Origin: Adiantum capillus-veneris
Taxonomy: Eukaryota; Streptophyta; Polypodiopsida; Polypodiales; Pteridaceae
Reading direction: 5' to 3'
Length of the DNA: 64,000 nucleotides
Assembly (NCBI GenBank): GCA_014529385.2
Contig: CM043960.1
Span: 71,558,910 to 71,622,909 of the forward strand
This document shows, piece after piece, positions 45,933-57,855 of this stretch. The notes under the pieces were generated by a model, which was not told where the DNA came from, ran no database searches, and saw nothing but the letters and a program-made list of their open reading frames with translations. The stretch's first letter is position 1; every line of letters begins with the position of its first letter. Position numbers and translations under genes: made by a program.

Positions 45933-46204
45933 CTAGGTTAAATTTATATGCCTGTATTGAAAAAATTATACGTATTAAAGGCTATTATACGCCAAAATCT
46001 CAAATAAACAATGAATACCCATATTTTTTCGTTTCGATCAAAGATCTTTTGATCAAAGTATCTTTTGATAATAAACCTGCCTATAGAAAGACAATCGCCG
46101 ATTTTGATCAAAATCAGCGAGAAGTGTCTTTTGCATTGCAGAGGGTTGGGAGACTATCCACTTGGAGAGCTCCAATGCATTTACCAATAGATAGAGACTA
46201 TTGA
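45933..46204 (+). other. AT-rich coding-like insert of unknown origin
   Basis: At the truncated end of Gyp-E the sequence changes to an open AT-rich frame (to TGA 46202-46204) with peptides such as GYYTPKSQINNEYPYFFVSI and FDNKPAYRKTIADFDQNQ. Codon use (many AAA, ATT, TTT) is unlike the flanking retroelements and resembles organelle or viral DNA. I cannot name the protein. Confidence 0.35.
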
Positions 46205-46462
46205 GGTATAAATTTTCACTTGCTTATGTGTACTAACTTGTTTGTTTGTGTTTTTTTTTTTTTTAGGCAACTTTCTGGGGTGTAGCCATCCGGCTCAATC
46301 TAGAAGTGAGTAGAATCTAGTTGCTCTTCTCGTGTTGTGCAACCACTTGGCTCACTGTAGGAAAGGGTTCTAGGATAGACTTAAACTCTCACTTGTGTGG
46401 TGCGGTAGAATATCTATCACCACAGAGCTGAGTAAGAGTTTAGTAGTCGACTCGTGGAGTGT
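46205..46462. other. Non-coding stretch left of Gyp-B
   Basis: Contains a 15-base T run followed by AGGCAAC, then mixed DNA up to the Gyp-B LTR. Nothing recognised. Confidence 0.4.
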
Positions 46463-46800
46463 TGTTAACCCTCACGGCTCACGGACACCCTATCACCTAC
46501 GAGACGGACGTGGTAACCTACGGTGGACATTGTATTATTTATTTGGTAGAGTCAGGTACCGGGCTTGTCGATCCAATAGGAAAAGGGTAAGAGTGATCGC
46601 CGATGAGAGGCGCACTCTAACTAGGACATTCAAGGGATTAGTTGGCTAAGCATGGGCGCTCAAGTGTGAATGGGGTGAGCTCATATAAAAGCCAAATAAA
46701 CCTAAAATTCACTCATTCTCTCATTTGTGCAATAGAAGAGTGCTCTTGCTCCATCTCCATCTCCATCTTCTTCTTCTTCACCTCCTTGTGTGTGTGTGTA

Positions 46801-46838
<38 letters not shown>

Positions 46839-47065
46839 CATTGCGGCGGCATGACGGCGGTGAAGCGGTTGAGCGCGACGTAGCGGCGTCTCCTTCTTCT
46901 TCGCGGCGAGGAATCCTCCACGGTAGGAGCATAGAGCGGTGAGTGACACCCCATTGCCCTCTTTTGAGCTTACTAGTTAAGCTAGTTGTGTGCTTGGAGC
47001 TGTCTGTGGCTCGCACACAGTGTTAGGCAAGTACCTTGCTTCGACAGTGCGGCAAGGAGCGCACA
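46463..47065 (+). repeat. Gyp-B 5' LTR
   Basis: Starts TGTTAACCCTCACGG, matching 59644; TATAAAA at 46684-46690 is a likely core promoter. It contains the TG/AG microsatellite at 46,787. The CA at 47064-47065, five bases before the primer site, is the likely end. Confidence 0.85.
46787..46838. repeat. Compound TG/AG microsatellite
   Basis: TG run with one TA interruption, then AG run, inside the Gyp-B 5' LTR. Confidence 0.95.
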
Positions 47066-47069
47066 TTTT

Positions 47070-47087
47070 TGGCGCCGCTGCCGGGGA
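47070..47087 (+). other. Gyp-B primer-binding site (tRNA-Asp)
   Basis: TGGCGCCGCTGCCGGGGA matches the standard plant gypsy Asp-tRNA site TGGCGCCGTTGCCGGGGA at 17 of 18 positions. Athila and Tat-type elements commonly use this primer. Confidence 0.92.
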
Positions 47088-48123
47088 ATCGCCCTACACT
47101 AAGCCCAAGAGGCACTTTGTGCTTCTTCTATGAGTTGTTTGTAGTAGGAAAGAAGAGGAAGAGGAAGAGGAATGAGTTATTTTTCTGCAAGTTGTTAATT
47201 TCTGTATTGTCTACAAGTTCTGTGATTTCTGCATAATCTTGTGTTTTCTGTTTGCACACAGTCTTTGCACAATTAGTAGTCGTTAGCTTGTTCGCAGTGA
47301 ATGAATAAGAAGGTAGACAGTTAGCAATTTCTGTTTGCGCACAGTCTGAACACAGTTTTTTGTTAAGGTTTTCTTGCACACAGTCTTTGCACAGTAAGGT
47401 AGTGAGAGAGGAAGTAGGTGGACAGTTAGCTCCTTGTCAGTAAGCAGTTAGCAGAGTGGTTAACAGATTAGTTAATGGTTAGCAGCACTATTAGTAAGTA
47501 GATAAGGTAGTGAGCTGTGAGCTATTGACAGAGAGGTTAGGTAGGTGTTGACAGTGTGTGTGGCCAAGAAAGGGTCACCTAAACCGCGCGCGGTCGTCGC
47601 CTTAAAAAAAAATAATAATAATAATAATAATAATAAATTGTCTTTAAATTTTTTTATAAAAAAAAGCGAAAATATTTAAGCGTGAGTGACTGGGGGGCTA
47701 CACTAAAATTTTGATCGGGATCATATCAGTCTCATGATATATACTAGACTCACTCTTATATATATACCCTACCCCCTCAAGAGGGAATGAGAGCATGTGG
47801 GGCAAGTCCTCCACTCTCCTCCCTTCTCTTCCCCCTTGCACCCTTAGACTTTCTAATTTGGGCCTAGTTCCCTACTAGAAATTGACGGTTTTAGGGATTC
47901 CGAGGGCATAAAGTGACCAAACGGAGGGCTGTAAAGCACGGCACGTCCCTCTGACCGAGACGCTCGTTTTGAGCTATCATACATTCTATTCTATAGCTGG
48001 GTCAAAAAAAAGGACCAAAAAACCCAAAAAAAAAAAAAAAGACTTGGGTTGCAAAACACCCAAAAATACTAGGTGAGCAGTCTTCACAGGCACTCACTGA
48101 CACTTCTAGGGGATCCAAGTCAT
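47088..48123 (+). other. Gyp-B 5' leader
   Basis: About 1 kb without a supported gene. It has three copies of a TTGCACACAGTCTTTGCACA-like word (47252, 47335 decayed, 47374), an AAT microsatellite at 47611-47636 and a TATATATATACCC stretch near 47,756. Gag starts at the first good ATG, 48124. Confidence 0.6.
47611..47636. repeat. (AAT)n microsatellite
   Basis: Eight or nine AAT units following an A run in the Gyp-B leader. Confidence 0.9.
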
Positions 48124-51100
48124 ATGAACCTACGCTCTGGACGAGTGTTAGAGCACGAGCATATTGGTAGTGCCTCCATTTACGCAGGCACCCATTATTC
48201 CTCCACCCTAAGTTCTGGACCTTTGGCCGGGACTCAAGGTAGCGCGACCCAAGATCCTCATATCGCGTCTACTGATTCTTCCTCTGACTACGAAGTCATG
48301 GAGGGGTATCCTACACCAAACCCTGATAGTTCAAGTCAAGACATGCATGCCATGGGCCCACGGCCCGGGTCCAGCGTGTTTAGCCGCTTAAAAGAGACCC
48401 TTAGTAGAGCTACTCGCTCCGAACATGCAGTTAATGAAATAAATGAAGGGAGTGGGGAAGTAAATTCGTCATTCATGCCTAAAATAGACCCTATGCTTAT
48501 TGAGAGTGTGCATGTGAATGTTCCATCCACTGCACCTCCTGAACCTTTAGGACTATCTCCCTCTGAGGTTCTACTACCCGATGGTAGGAGTCTTGCCGAA
48601 GTACAAGAGATCGAACGCTATATGCAAGCAACAAGGGAGAGGGAAATTGAGAACCTACGAAGGCTAGAACAAAGTCGAGCCCTGAAAGAAAAGGCTCCTA
48701 TGACAACAATCATGCCAGCAGAGCAATCGAGTGCTCCCAAGGTAGCAGTCACGGAGGGGCAAGCGATGGGGAGCAATAATGCTTCCACTTCGAGGGAAAC
48801 CTCCAGCACGCCAGGCCTAGATGGGATATTCCTAAACGAAAATTGGGAGTATGACCTACAAGCAGAAGCTTTAACTGATCGGTACACAGGACACACCTAT
48901 CATGTGGGTTGGTTAGATGCTCTACAATCCACATCGGGTGCTACTAGCATAGATGAGCAACAACAGAAATTCTGTGATGTCCTCCATAGGATTGTCGAGT
49001 TAGAAAGACAGAACATGGGGATCAACATGCCTTCAACAGGCCTAATGAGATTCTTGGATACGGGAAAGGCCAACCAACCAACCCTATAAAAAATGGAGAC
49101 TCCCTCAGTGATCCCCATTGATCCTCCATATGTTGTTTCGCCAGGAGCCTCAATACAATCTGAGCCCACAAGTGGCAGCTTTACCTTCCCAGATCTAGCT
49201 CATCTTTCTCTTAATGACACTACGGCTACCATGCATATCCTAGTGGTGAGCATGACAAGAAGTACACCATGGAGTTCATTTGTTAATACTGCGTCGATGC
49301 CTAGTAGCACAGTGCCCCCAACTATACCTACATGTATGTATCAATCATGTGCACCTGTCGTACCTCAGCCTCATGTAGCTCCTACACCTCCGATTATTCC
49401 AAGAGCTTACAATCCACAATGGAATTATCCAAGCTCTTATACAAGTGGAGCCATGCCATTTAATAATAACATGCCATATCAGGCACCCCCTATGCCTAGG
49501 GCCACGCCTGTAAACTTTGGACCACCGTTTGGTACACCACCATACAAAATATGGGACCCAAGAGCCGCGCGTATGCCAAGGCCAAGGCCAACTCCCATCT
49601 CACATGTGGTTCCAAGAGCACATACACCCATTATACCTGCTCAAATAGGAGATTTGGCAGCATTTGCTCAAACTATTGGTCACTCTATTGCGGAAAACAT
49701 GCGTAGTGCACCTGATAGAGAGCCTAGGAGCAAGGCAATTCAAGTAGCTAAGCTCACACAAAAATTCAGTGGAGACGGAGATGCTAGAAAGCATATGGAA
49801 GTCTTTGAACATGTGTGCATAAGTGTAAGGCTTTGAGTTTGACCCTAAGCGGAAAGGCTAGAGATTGGTATAAAACCTTAAGAGTAGAAGAGAAAACGAT
49901 CTACTCTACTCTTAGGAGATTGTTCTTGAAAGAGCACATACGAGAGGGAGTACTTTGGGGTGTAGCCTCTCAGCTCCAGAAAGCCCAACAAGAAGAAGGT
50001 GAATCCGTGAGAGACTTCATTAGTCGCCTAAAGACTTCATTAGTCGCCTAAAGAATTTGAATTCTCGATGCAATCCAAACGAGCGATTCAACAACAACCA
50101 ATTGCTCGATAGATTCATTAGGGGACTACGACATGAAAGTATCTATAATGGCCTAGTCATTAGAGGCATCACTACTTGGGAAGCAGTCACCATGAATGCA
50201 ATCCAATTGGAGGATAATTTAATGATTGCAGGAGAAAGAGTGTCTGCGGAGCCGAAGTCTAGTAGCTCGCAAGCGTCAGGGCATGAGCCAATGAAGATAA
50301 AGCCAATCGTGAAAGAGCAAACGATATTTGAGATGACTTTGGCAGATCTCACCAAGGCCATCCAAGAAAGCCTTAGGGGTAATCGTGCTCCACAAAACAC
50401 TCATATGTATCCAAGAAGGTAGCAACAATGGTGCTCAATTTGCTTGGGCCCACATACTACGAGTGAATGCCCTACTTTCATAGTAAAGTTTAACGGGACT
50501 TGTAACGGGTGTGGTAGGTATGGCCATCAAGCGAAGGATTGCCTAATGCTTAAACGCATCATGGAAAATAGACCGCCTATAGCTTGGGCACACTCACCTC
50601 AAGTTCCTGCATTGATGCCTACCCCACCCATGGAGCAACAGTTGCCATTACAGCACATGGTCCCTAGAACCCAAAATGTGGTCCAAACCACACCGTTTCC
50701 ACCTCTAGTTCTAGGACCACAACCCCCTCATCCAAGAGTTACACCTATGAACCAAATAGGTTGCGAGTCATCTAGTACTTATGTAGATTGTGAAGAGGAC
50801 ATAGACTCTAGTATCACCTATGGAGTTGACATGCTTGAGGAGTGTCCCATGTACTATATGGAAGACCATTGGGGACAAATCAAACCGGTATATCAAGCTA
50901 CTATGCTAGCAGCAAGAGGCCAAAACATTAATAGTTTTGCCAGGAGACCACCTCTTCAGTGCTACGAATGTGGTAGACCACATGGAGTAGCTGAGTGCCC
51001 CATTAGAATGCAAAATAATGCTGCACTAATGCAAACAAGTCAAGGGAGTGCATTGGCAATGCCAATACTCACTTGTAATCGTTGTGGCATAGATCATTTG

Positions 51101-51898
51101 ATCGCATAGTGTCCTAACAATCCAAATGAACCGAAAATCACACCATTGAACTTAATAGAGATTGTTGATGGGACACCACCAACTATAAACATAGTACCAG
51201 TAAACGCACTCACACGATCGATGCTCCAAAAACAAAATTATATTCTTGAGGAAAGAGACACGGCATCAATTGCCCAATCTCAGAAAAAGAAGAAAACACG
51301 AAGAAAGAGATCGCAAAAAGCAGCGAAGTCAGACCCCAGCTCAAAGACCAACATAGGGACTGGTGATGACCCCGTATATATGAACGACGTTGAAGAAGAT
51401 TCTGATTCAGGTGAAACCATGGAGACCAAAACGACCACTAACATAGAAACCAACAAGGAAGATCTTCATGAGCCACAATGGCCATGATCCAAAAAGAAGA
51501 TAGGAACTTACCCAAATCCTACAGAGGAGATTGAGCGAGTCAATCATTTAAGGCGTTTGGTAGAAGATACCCAAAGGGATCTAGAACCAGCACCTAGGAA
51601 GATCCAGATTACAGACACCATGTTCCCTACACAACAACAACCTCACCAAGTCCATAGACCCTTGGACATACCTAGTGTCATCCAAGAAGAAAGTGACTTA
51701 AAGTCATGGGAAAGTGGGCGTACTCACTTCTTGATGGAAAGAATGTTTACAGAGGGACTACCTGATCCTATCGAAGAAATGGAGATCCCATCTTCCCCAC
51801 GTCAAGGGACTCAAGGCCAAAAGGTGCCGTTAAACATTGCCAAATTGATGGATTTCATGTCTTCAGAAGTTAGAACCACCATCATGTCCAAACTATAG
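48124..51898 (+). pseudogene. Gyp-B gag with four zinc knuckles
   Basis: Starts at ATG 48124 (MNLRSGRV, a common plant gypsy Gag start). Frame 1 to 49836 with TAA 49087-49089, a short frame-0 piece 49815-50051, then frame 2 onward with stops at 50420, 51107, 51485 and 51896. The core includes KCKALSLTLSGKARDWYKTL and GESVRDFISRLK; a 20-bp tandem duplication at 50012-50051 causes the last frame change. Four knuckles follow: CSICLGPHTTSEC, CNGCGRYGHQAKDC, CYECGRPHGVAEC and CNRCGIDHLIA with its last Cys one codon after a stop. Only the second has the normal CX2CX4HX4C spacing; the others are CX2CX3HX4C. A lysine-rich linker (KKKKTRRKRSQKAAK) comes before the protease. Confidence 0.85.
50012..50051 (+). 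repeat. 20-bp tandem duplication inside gag
   Basis: AGACTTCATTAGTCGCCTAA occurs twice back to back (50012-50031 and 50032-50051). Twenty bases is not a multiple of three, so it shifts the Gag frame. Confidence 0.97.
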
Positions 51899-51976
51899 AA
51901 AGACCCCGAGCTAGTCTCAGCTCTTTGAGCGTTTCTCAATGGAGAATTACAGGCGGGATTACCACAGTTTGCTCAT

Positions 51977-52443
51977 ATGAACAAACCTGACTCAGTAATG
52001 AATGATGAGGAACATTTAGCACCACCATCTGACCTAGCGGGACATGAATCTGTAATTGAAATACCCGTTAACAAGTTGGGGAAATACTTTGAAGGTGATG
52101 AATCTAATGCTACTCTACCAATCACTACTAAAGGATTAACTGTAAAGGGGGTCCTTGACGGTGGTGCGGGAGTCAGCATGGTGACAAAGAGTTGTTGGGA
52201 GTCTATGGGGAGACCTCACCTTGAAGCCACAAGCGTAGTGGTAAAAATGGCTAATGGATCTATTGTTACGCCTATTGGAATGCTAAAGGATCTTAGGATC
52301 AAGGTCTTGGGACATAAGGTAGGCAGACTTTCATTGTTATGGGATTTTCCAAGCATCCTATGCCATTTGAGATGATCTTAGGGCGTCCATTCATGAGGGA
52401 AGCAAAAATGGTGCATGACAGGTCCAAAAACCACGTCTACTTA
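51977..52443 (+). pseudogene. Gyp-B protease domain PR1 (altered active site)
   Basis: VKGVLDGGAGVSMVT, with the expected catalytic Asp at codon 52157-52159, but the DSG/DTG triad reads DGG. The first half is in frame 2; the second half (MGFSKHPMPFEMILGRPFM), with the ILG retropepsin signature, is in frame 1, so a frameshift lies near 52,325. A TAG at 52444 follows. Position between Gag and RT is standard. Confidence 0.75.
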
Positions 52444-52446
52444 TAG

Positions 52447-54681
52447 TTCCAAGACTCTATCATTCGAGTTGATCTTTTAAGTGGTCGAACGCATCCTCTA
52501 GGAAATAAATTCATCATTGATAATCGATCAGACACAACAATTCACTCAGCTCCATTACAGTATTGTTACACGTGTAACGAAGACACGGATATTGGGGAGA
52601 ACTCTCCTTATATGGATATCCTACCCGGAATGGCTGAGTCAAACAATGTCGATTGGGTACACCTAGCGGCAACTATAGATACATGGGAAGCTAGAGGAAC
52701 AACCTGGGTAACACCAGATGGGGAAGAGATACCACACATTGCACCAGTAAACATGTTAGGTGTAGCGCATGTAACATCCGATGATAAGAAAGAGGCACAC
52801 CTACCTGAGAGTGAAACTGATGATTCCTCAAAGGCTTCAGGCCAATACACATCAAAAACGGAATCTCAGGGAATAATGGATTCAGAACCTGAGGAAACAT
52901 CGAGTGAACCAAGTATAGAAACTAAACACTCAAGGCCTAGTACGACCATCTATGGTAATTTATATGAGAGTGAAGAAGATACAAGCGAAGACCTATCAGG
53001 CGAGTCGAGTTCAAACATTTACCAAAATCAAAACCTTAACAAGAAACAAAGGTCATATAAGAGACGACGATATCAAGCAAATGTGAGAGCTAGGATAAAC
53101 AAGGAAAGATCTATTGCAGAATGGCTTAGCTATCTAGGGGCATGTGATGCTCATCGAAAGCTAGTAGACAATTGGGGTGAACATCTCCAGAGTGTCACGT
53201 GGTGCAGCCCGCGACCCATTGACCTCGCTCAATTGGAGGTTACAGAGCCGAAATTGAGTCGAACTATAAGAAGACGTCAAAACCGAGAGTTAGCACAACA
53301 ACAAAAGGAAGTAGAACTAAAAGAAAGGTCTCTCTCAGGACAAGATCCTGCTGACTTACATACGGCTCCTGAACATTTTAAATCTTATACCACATGGGAG
53401 CGAAAGGTTGTGTATGCAAAAGCCCAACGAATACCTACCAATGGAGGCAGTGGAGTCTATGATGGTCTAGCGGTAGTTAAAGAGATAGAATTAGCAGAAC
53501 CAGGTGAGGAGTCTAAACCAGTCTTTATTGCTCAAGACCTTACCGAAATTGAAGAGGCTATACTTAAGGAGCTCCTCAAGGAATACAAGGATATCTTTGC
53601 TTGGACATATCATGACATGAAGGGCGTTCCACCTTCTGTGGTGCAACATTCAATTCCCATGATCAACATTGCTAAACCCGTCCAGCAATGACCCTATCCA
53701 ATGAATCCTAAGTACGCTAAAATTGTACAAGAGGAGATCGAAAAACTTATCCAATGTGGATTCATATACCCTATTGAGCACTCAGAATGGGTTTCTCCAA
53801 TAGTCATTGTGCCAAAAACGAATGGGAAACTAAGAGTGTGCGTGGACCTCAAGAAAGTTAATGCAGCTACTAGGAGAGATCATTATCCCTTGCCATATTC
53901 AGAACATGTGTTTGAAAGAGTTGCGGGCAAGGAAGCTTATAGCTTTTTAGATGGGTGCTCTGGTTATAATCAAATCACAATTGCATTAGAGGACCAAGCT
54001 AAAACTGCTTTTATCACAGAGTTTGGAGTGTTTGCATTTCGTGTTATGGCTTTTGGCTTAACAAATGCCCCTGCTACATTCCAACGATTAATAAACACTG
54101 CGTTTAAAGAATTTCTAAGGGAGTTTTGTGAAGCTTTCCTAGACGACCTTTGTGTTTATTCTTCTTGGGAGAAGCATTTGTTATATCTATGAAAGATATT
54201 TGAAAGGTGCAGATTTTATCGCATCTCATTGAACCCTTTCAAATGCCAATTTTGGGTTAAGTATGGAGTCATTCTAGGGCATATAGTGTCCAAGAACGGG
54301 ATATCCACAGATGAGAGTAAGATTAAATCCATTGCCGATTTGCCACCACCTACGAACTATAAAGGAGTTCAAAGATTTATGGGCCATGTTGGTTATTATC
54401 GAAGGTTTATTTTAAACTTTGTCGAGATAGCGCGTCCATTGTACAAGCTTCTTATCGAGTTTCACTGGACGGAAGAATGTCATCAATCTTATGAGTTATT
54501 AAAGAAGGCCCTAACAAGTGCTCCGATCCTGCGAACACCTGATTGGAATGTACCTTTTCATGTGCATATTGATGCATCAAACTTTTCTATTGGGTGTGTT
54601 CTAACTCAACCAGGAGAACATAAATTGGACTACCCTATTAGCTTTTCAAGTCGCCAATTAAATGGTGCCGAGATGAGCTAG
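52447..54681 (+). pseudogene. Gyp-B spacer, reverse transcriptase and RNase H N-terminus
   Basis: Frame 1 with TGA 53689-53691 and TGA 54190-54192. The first 1.1 kb is an acidic, serine-rich spacer with a basic patch (KRRRYQANVRARINKERS). RT starts near 53,550 (LLKEYKDIFAW), followed by VSPIVIVPKTNGKLRVCVD, YSFLDGCSGYNQITIAL, FGLTNAPATFQRLI and the catalytic FLDDLCVYS near 54,140. Then comes the thumb/connection (GHVGYYRRFI) and RNase H (FHVHIDASNFSIGCVL). At about 54,680 a frame change moves coding to frame 0. RT copies element RNA to DNA; this copy is broken. Confidence 0.88.
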
Positions 54682-55574
54682 AGCACGAAGGTCTAGCTAT
54701 TATTTATGTAGTAAAGAAATTTCGCTATTACCTTCTTGCTACCAAGTTTGTGTTTTATGTTGATCATCAAGCATTGCTATATTTGGTAAACAAGCCGTGT
54801 TACACAGGTCGAATTACACGATGGTTGTTAATTCTTCTTGAGTTTGACTTCACCGTTGTTGTGAGGCTTGGGAGGAAACATGTCATGGCGGATCATTTAT
54901 CTCGTATCCCTAATGGCGAAGCTCCTACGGGGGTTAATGATGAATTGCCTGATACTCCTTCGTTCATTGTTGAGACAATGCCTGAATGGAGTGAAAAGAT
55001 TGTTAACTTCTTAGTTAATGGTTTTCCACCCAAAGAGCTGCGAAAAGATATAGCTCGAAAATTAATCAAGGAATGCGAACCCTATTGCTTACTGGCTGGA
55101 ACTCTCTATAAGAGAGGAAAAGATGATGTTCTTAGACGCTGTGCCCGCGAGGATGAGTATTTATATATTCTACAAGAGGCACACATGGGCGTAGCTGGTG
55201 GTCACTTTTTAGGAAAGTTGACTGCCCGAAAGATCTTACAGTCAGGCTATTGGTGGCCCACTCTATTTAAGGATGCATCACTTTTTGCAAAGGGATGTGA
55301 TGAATGCCAACGCTTCAACAAGCCACAAAGAAGGGATAAGATGCCTCTACATCCCATCAAGGTAACCCAACCATTTGAAAAGTGGAGCTTAGACTTTGTA
55401 GGACCGATTAGTCCGGCTGCACGTAACACGCAATCACGATATATCATTGTGGCTACCGACTATGTAACCAAATGGGCTGAAGCAAAGCAACACGAAAGGC
55501 GGATGCAAAAACAACAGCTAAGTTCCTCTTTGAGAACATTATCACACGTTTTGGATGCCCCTTTGAACTTGTGA
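54682..55574 (+). pseudogene. Gyp-B RNase H C-terminus and integrase N-terminal half
   Basis: Frame 0: LAIIYVVKKFRYYLLATKF, DHQALLYLVNKP and the DHLSRIPN end of RNase H, a linker, then integrase with EAHMGVAGGHFLGKL and GCDECQRFNKP (zinc-binding), PFEKWSLDFVGPI (first catalytic Asp) and VATDYVTKWAEAK. The frame shifts near 55,490-55,560 before the second catalytic Asp. Confidence 0.88.
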
Positions 55575-57616
55575 GTGACAATGGAACTCATTTTATAAAT
55601 GAAGTAATAAAAGAACTCACATCAAACTTCATGATATCTCACCACAAGTCTACACCCTATTTTCCCCAAGAAAATGGCCAAGCTGAGAGTACCAACAAAA
55701 CTCTCATCTCCATTTTGACAAAGACAGTTGAGTCTCATCGCACTGATTGGGACCTAAAGCTTACATCAGCTTTATGGGCTTACCGTACTGCGTATAAAAT
55801 TGCTATTAATTGCACACCGTTTAAGATGATGTATGGCCAAGAAGCAGTTATGCCATGGGAGTTTGTCATTCCTAGTCTTCGAGTAGCTTCTCAAGAAGGT
55901 TGGGATGGTAACCCCTTAGTGGAGCGATTATATATCCTGGAAAGTCTAGATGAAGAGAGGAAATTAGCTGTGCGAAATGCTCTAGTGGAGAAGGATAGGA
56001 GAAAGAAGTGGTTTGATAGCCATTTAAAGGATAAAGACATCAAGGTTGGTGATAAAGTTCTTATGTACGGGGTACGTAATGAAAAGAATAAATTGAAATA
56101 TGCTGGTAAGGGACCATATCGAGTGTGTGAAATTACCCCGCAAGGTACCATTCATGTGGAGACTCTAGATGGAGTTGAAACCATTGGATTCCTTAATGGG
56201 AGTAGATTCAAAAGATATTATGATCCTCTAAGCCAGGAAGAGTTGCAAGCCATCAATCAAAAGAAGGCTGCCAAGGAACAAGCAGAGCTTAGAAAAATCC
56301 AAGCAAGAGTTGAGGCTCGAGAACGACAACAACGTCTTAGACACCAACGAGAGGCTAATCTGGGAATCAAGCAAGCATTTTTCGAGGACACAGATGACGA
56401 CTCATTAGAATCTGAGCCACCCCTACGATACCCAATTGAGCTAAATAGCCCCTATGGGAAAGTACTATACAATGCCTTATTAGATATGGGAGCTAAACAC
56501 AATTTGTTATCCTATGGAGTTTGGTGTCAATTAGGGAAACTGACCCTATCCCCGAGTACGATGCAAGTCAAGGGCATTAATAAAAAGAAAACTGTTATTC
56601 TTGGAGTCCTTCAGACACCTGTTGCCTATGACAATGGAAGCATAGTGCAGAGGTTTCTAGTCATGCCCGCGGGAGCTATGGAAGGCAACGTAAACCTGGG
56701 ACGCATGTGGATGTTGGCAACCAAATGCACTATTGATTGGGATACTGGTAGTGTCACGACGCGACCACCGACTCTTACCCCTATCATTCAAGCAAAGTCA
56801 CCTACTTTGCAAACTCTAGAAAAGTTGAAGGATAGCCAACATTCACAAGCCAAGGTGGTTAACTCGTCCTTGCCGGCTACCCATGAACCTAGCACTTCAA
56901 CACTTGTAGTTGCAGCAAGCAGTAATATTGCAAGTACTCAACCTGCACGACCCAAGAGTACATATCAATGGGTCCCCAAGGCCTTACTTCCAACTACCTC
57001 AACCCTCCCATCCATTTCAAGAAAAAATTTCCCTGGAAAACCAAGAGCGCGCTCTAGGAGAGTCAAGACCAAATCACGATGGATTCCAAAACGACTATTA
57101 GAAGCCCAAGGCTACTATGATGGAAATGAGCAAATTTGGGTACTTAAACGTAAAATGTGTCCTTCCCTATCGACAACAAACCCATATGAGTCAAACAGTG
57201 TAACGCTAAAGCCAATGGCAGACCGTGGGAAGGGAAAGATCACAGAATGCTACACACCTAGTCTAGAGCTAGTTTGGGCTCCAAGGAAAAACCAATTTAT
57301 TCCACCTAGCTCAAGAAGGGGGGAGTTCCATGAAGCTTCTAGCTCCTCATGTAATACATCCATAGAGGTAAAAGCTTCTACACAGCCTCCACCTACAATA
57401 GTGGACCTCCATGAAGCTACAAAGGAATCCACACCTTCCAGTGTTCAAGAATCACCTGATGAACCACTTCAAGTTCGATCCTGGGAGAGTACCTTACCAC
57501 CCTTGCAACTCGACGAGGCACCTAAGGTAATAGAAAACTACTGGCAAAAATCTTCAACTATAACAACTTGGAACAAATGGTTTCAAAGGGTGACGACATC
57601 ATTTCAAACGGTATGA
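55571..57616 (+). pseudogene. Gyp-B integrase core and C-terminus fused to PR2 and tryptophan-motif tail
   Basis: A 681-codon open frame. It opens with the second integrase Asp (SDNGTHF) and the Glu (PQENGQAESTNK), then the integrase C-terminal domain (IKVGDKVLMYGVRN, YAGKGPYRVCEI, GSRFKRYYDPL) and a basic coiled-coil linker. A second retropepsin-like domain follows at residues about 285-410: YNALLDMGAKHNLLSYGVW (Asp 305, codon 56483-56485; the Ser/Thr of DSG/DTG is Met), LVMPAGAMEGNVNLGRMW as the second-half signature and CTIDWDTGSV at the end. The tail has YQWVPK, SRWIPKR, QIWVLKR and LVWAPRKN, matching the Gyp-A tail. The unbroken frame proves that PR2 belongs to the same polyprotein as integrase. 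Confidence 0.85.
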
Positions 57617-57623
57617 TCTACCC

Positions 57624-57638
57624 AAGGAAGGGGGGGGG
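57624..57638 (+). other. Internal polypurine tract of Gyp-B
   Basis: AAGGAAGGGGGGGGG right after the pol stop, 2 kb before the real polypurine tract at the 3' LTR. It occupies the same place as the tract at 17027 in Gyp-A. Confidence 0.6.
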
Positions 57639-57855
57639 TTTGTGGACATCCATTATTCATTGCTTCCTCTCAACCTTTCTCCTAACCTCTTAATCTCCAT
57701 ATTAGGAATTGTATATTAAAGCTTATACTCACCAAAAACAAGATAAAAAAGTAAAAGAGCAAGAGCCATAACAAAATCATAAAAACAAATTATGCACAAG
57801 AACACGACCCTTGTAATATTTGCACTCTAACCATCATCTATTTGCATGTACAGAT

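Noticed and set aside
45911-46204. A plastid gene
   Set aside because: Codon use is suggestive, but I could not match the peptide to any plastid protein I know, so no identity is claimed.
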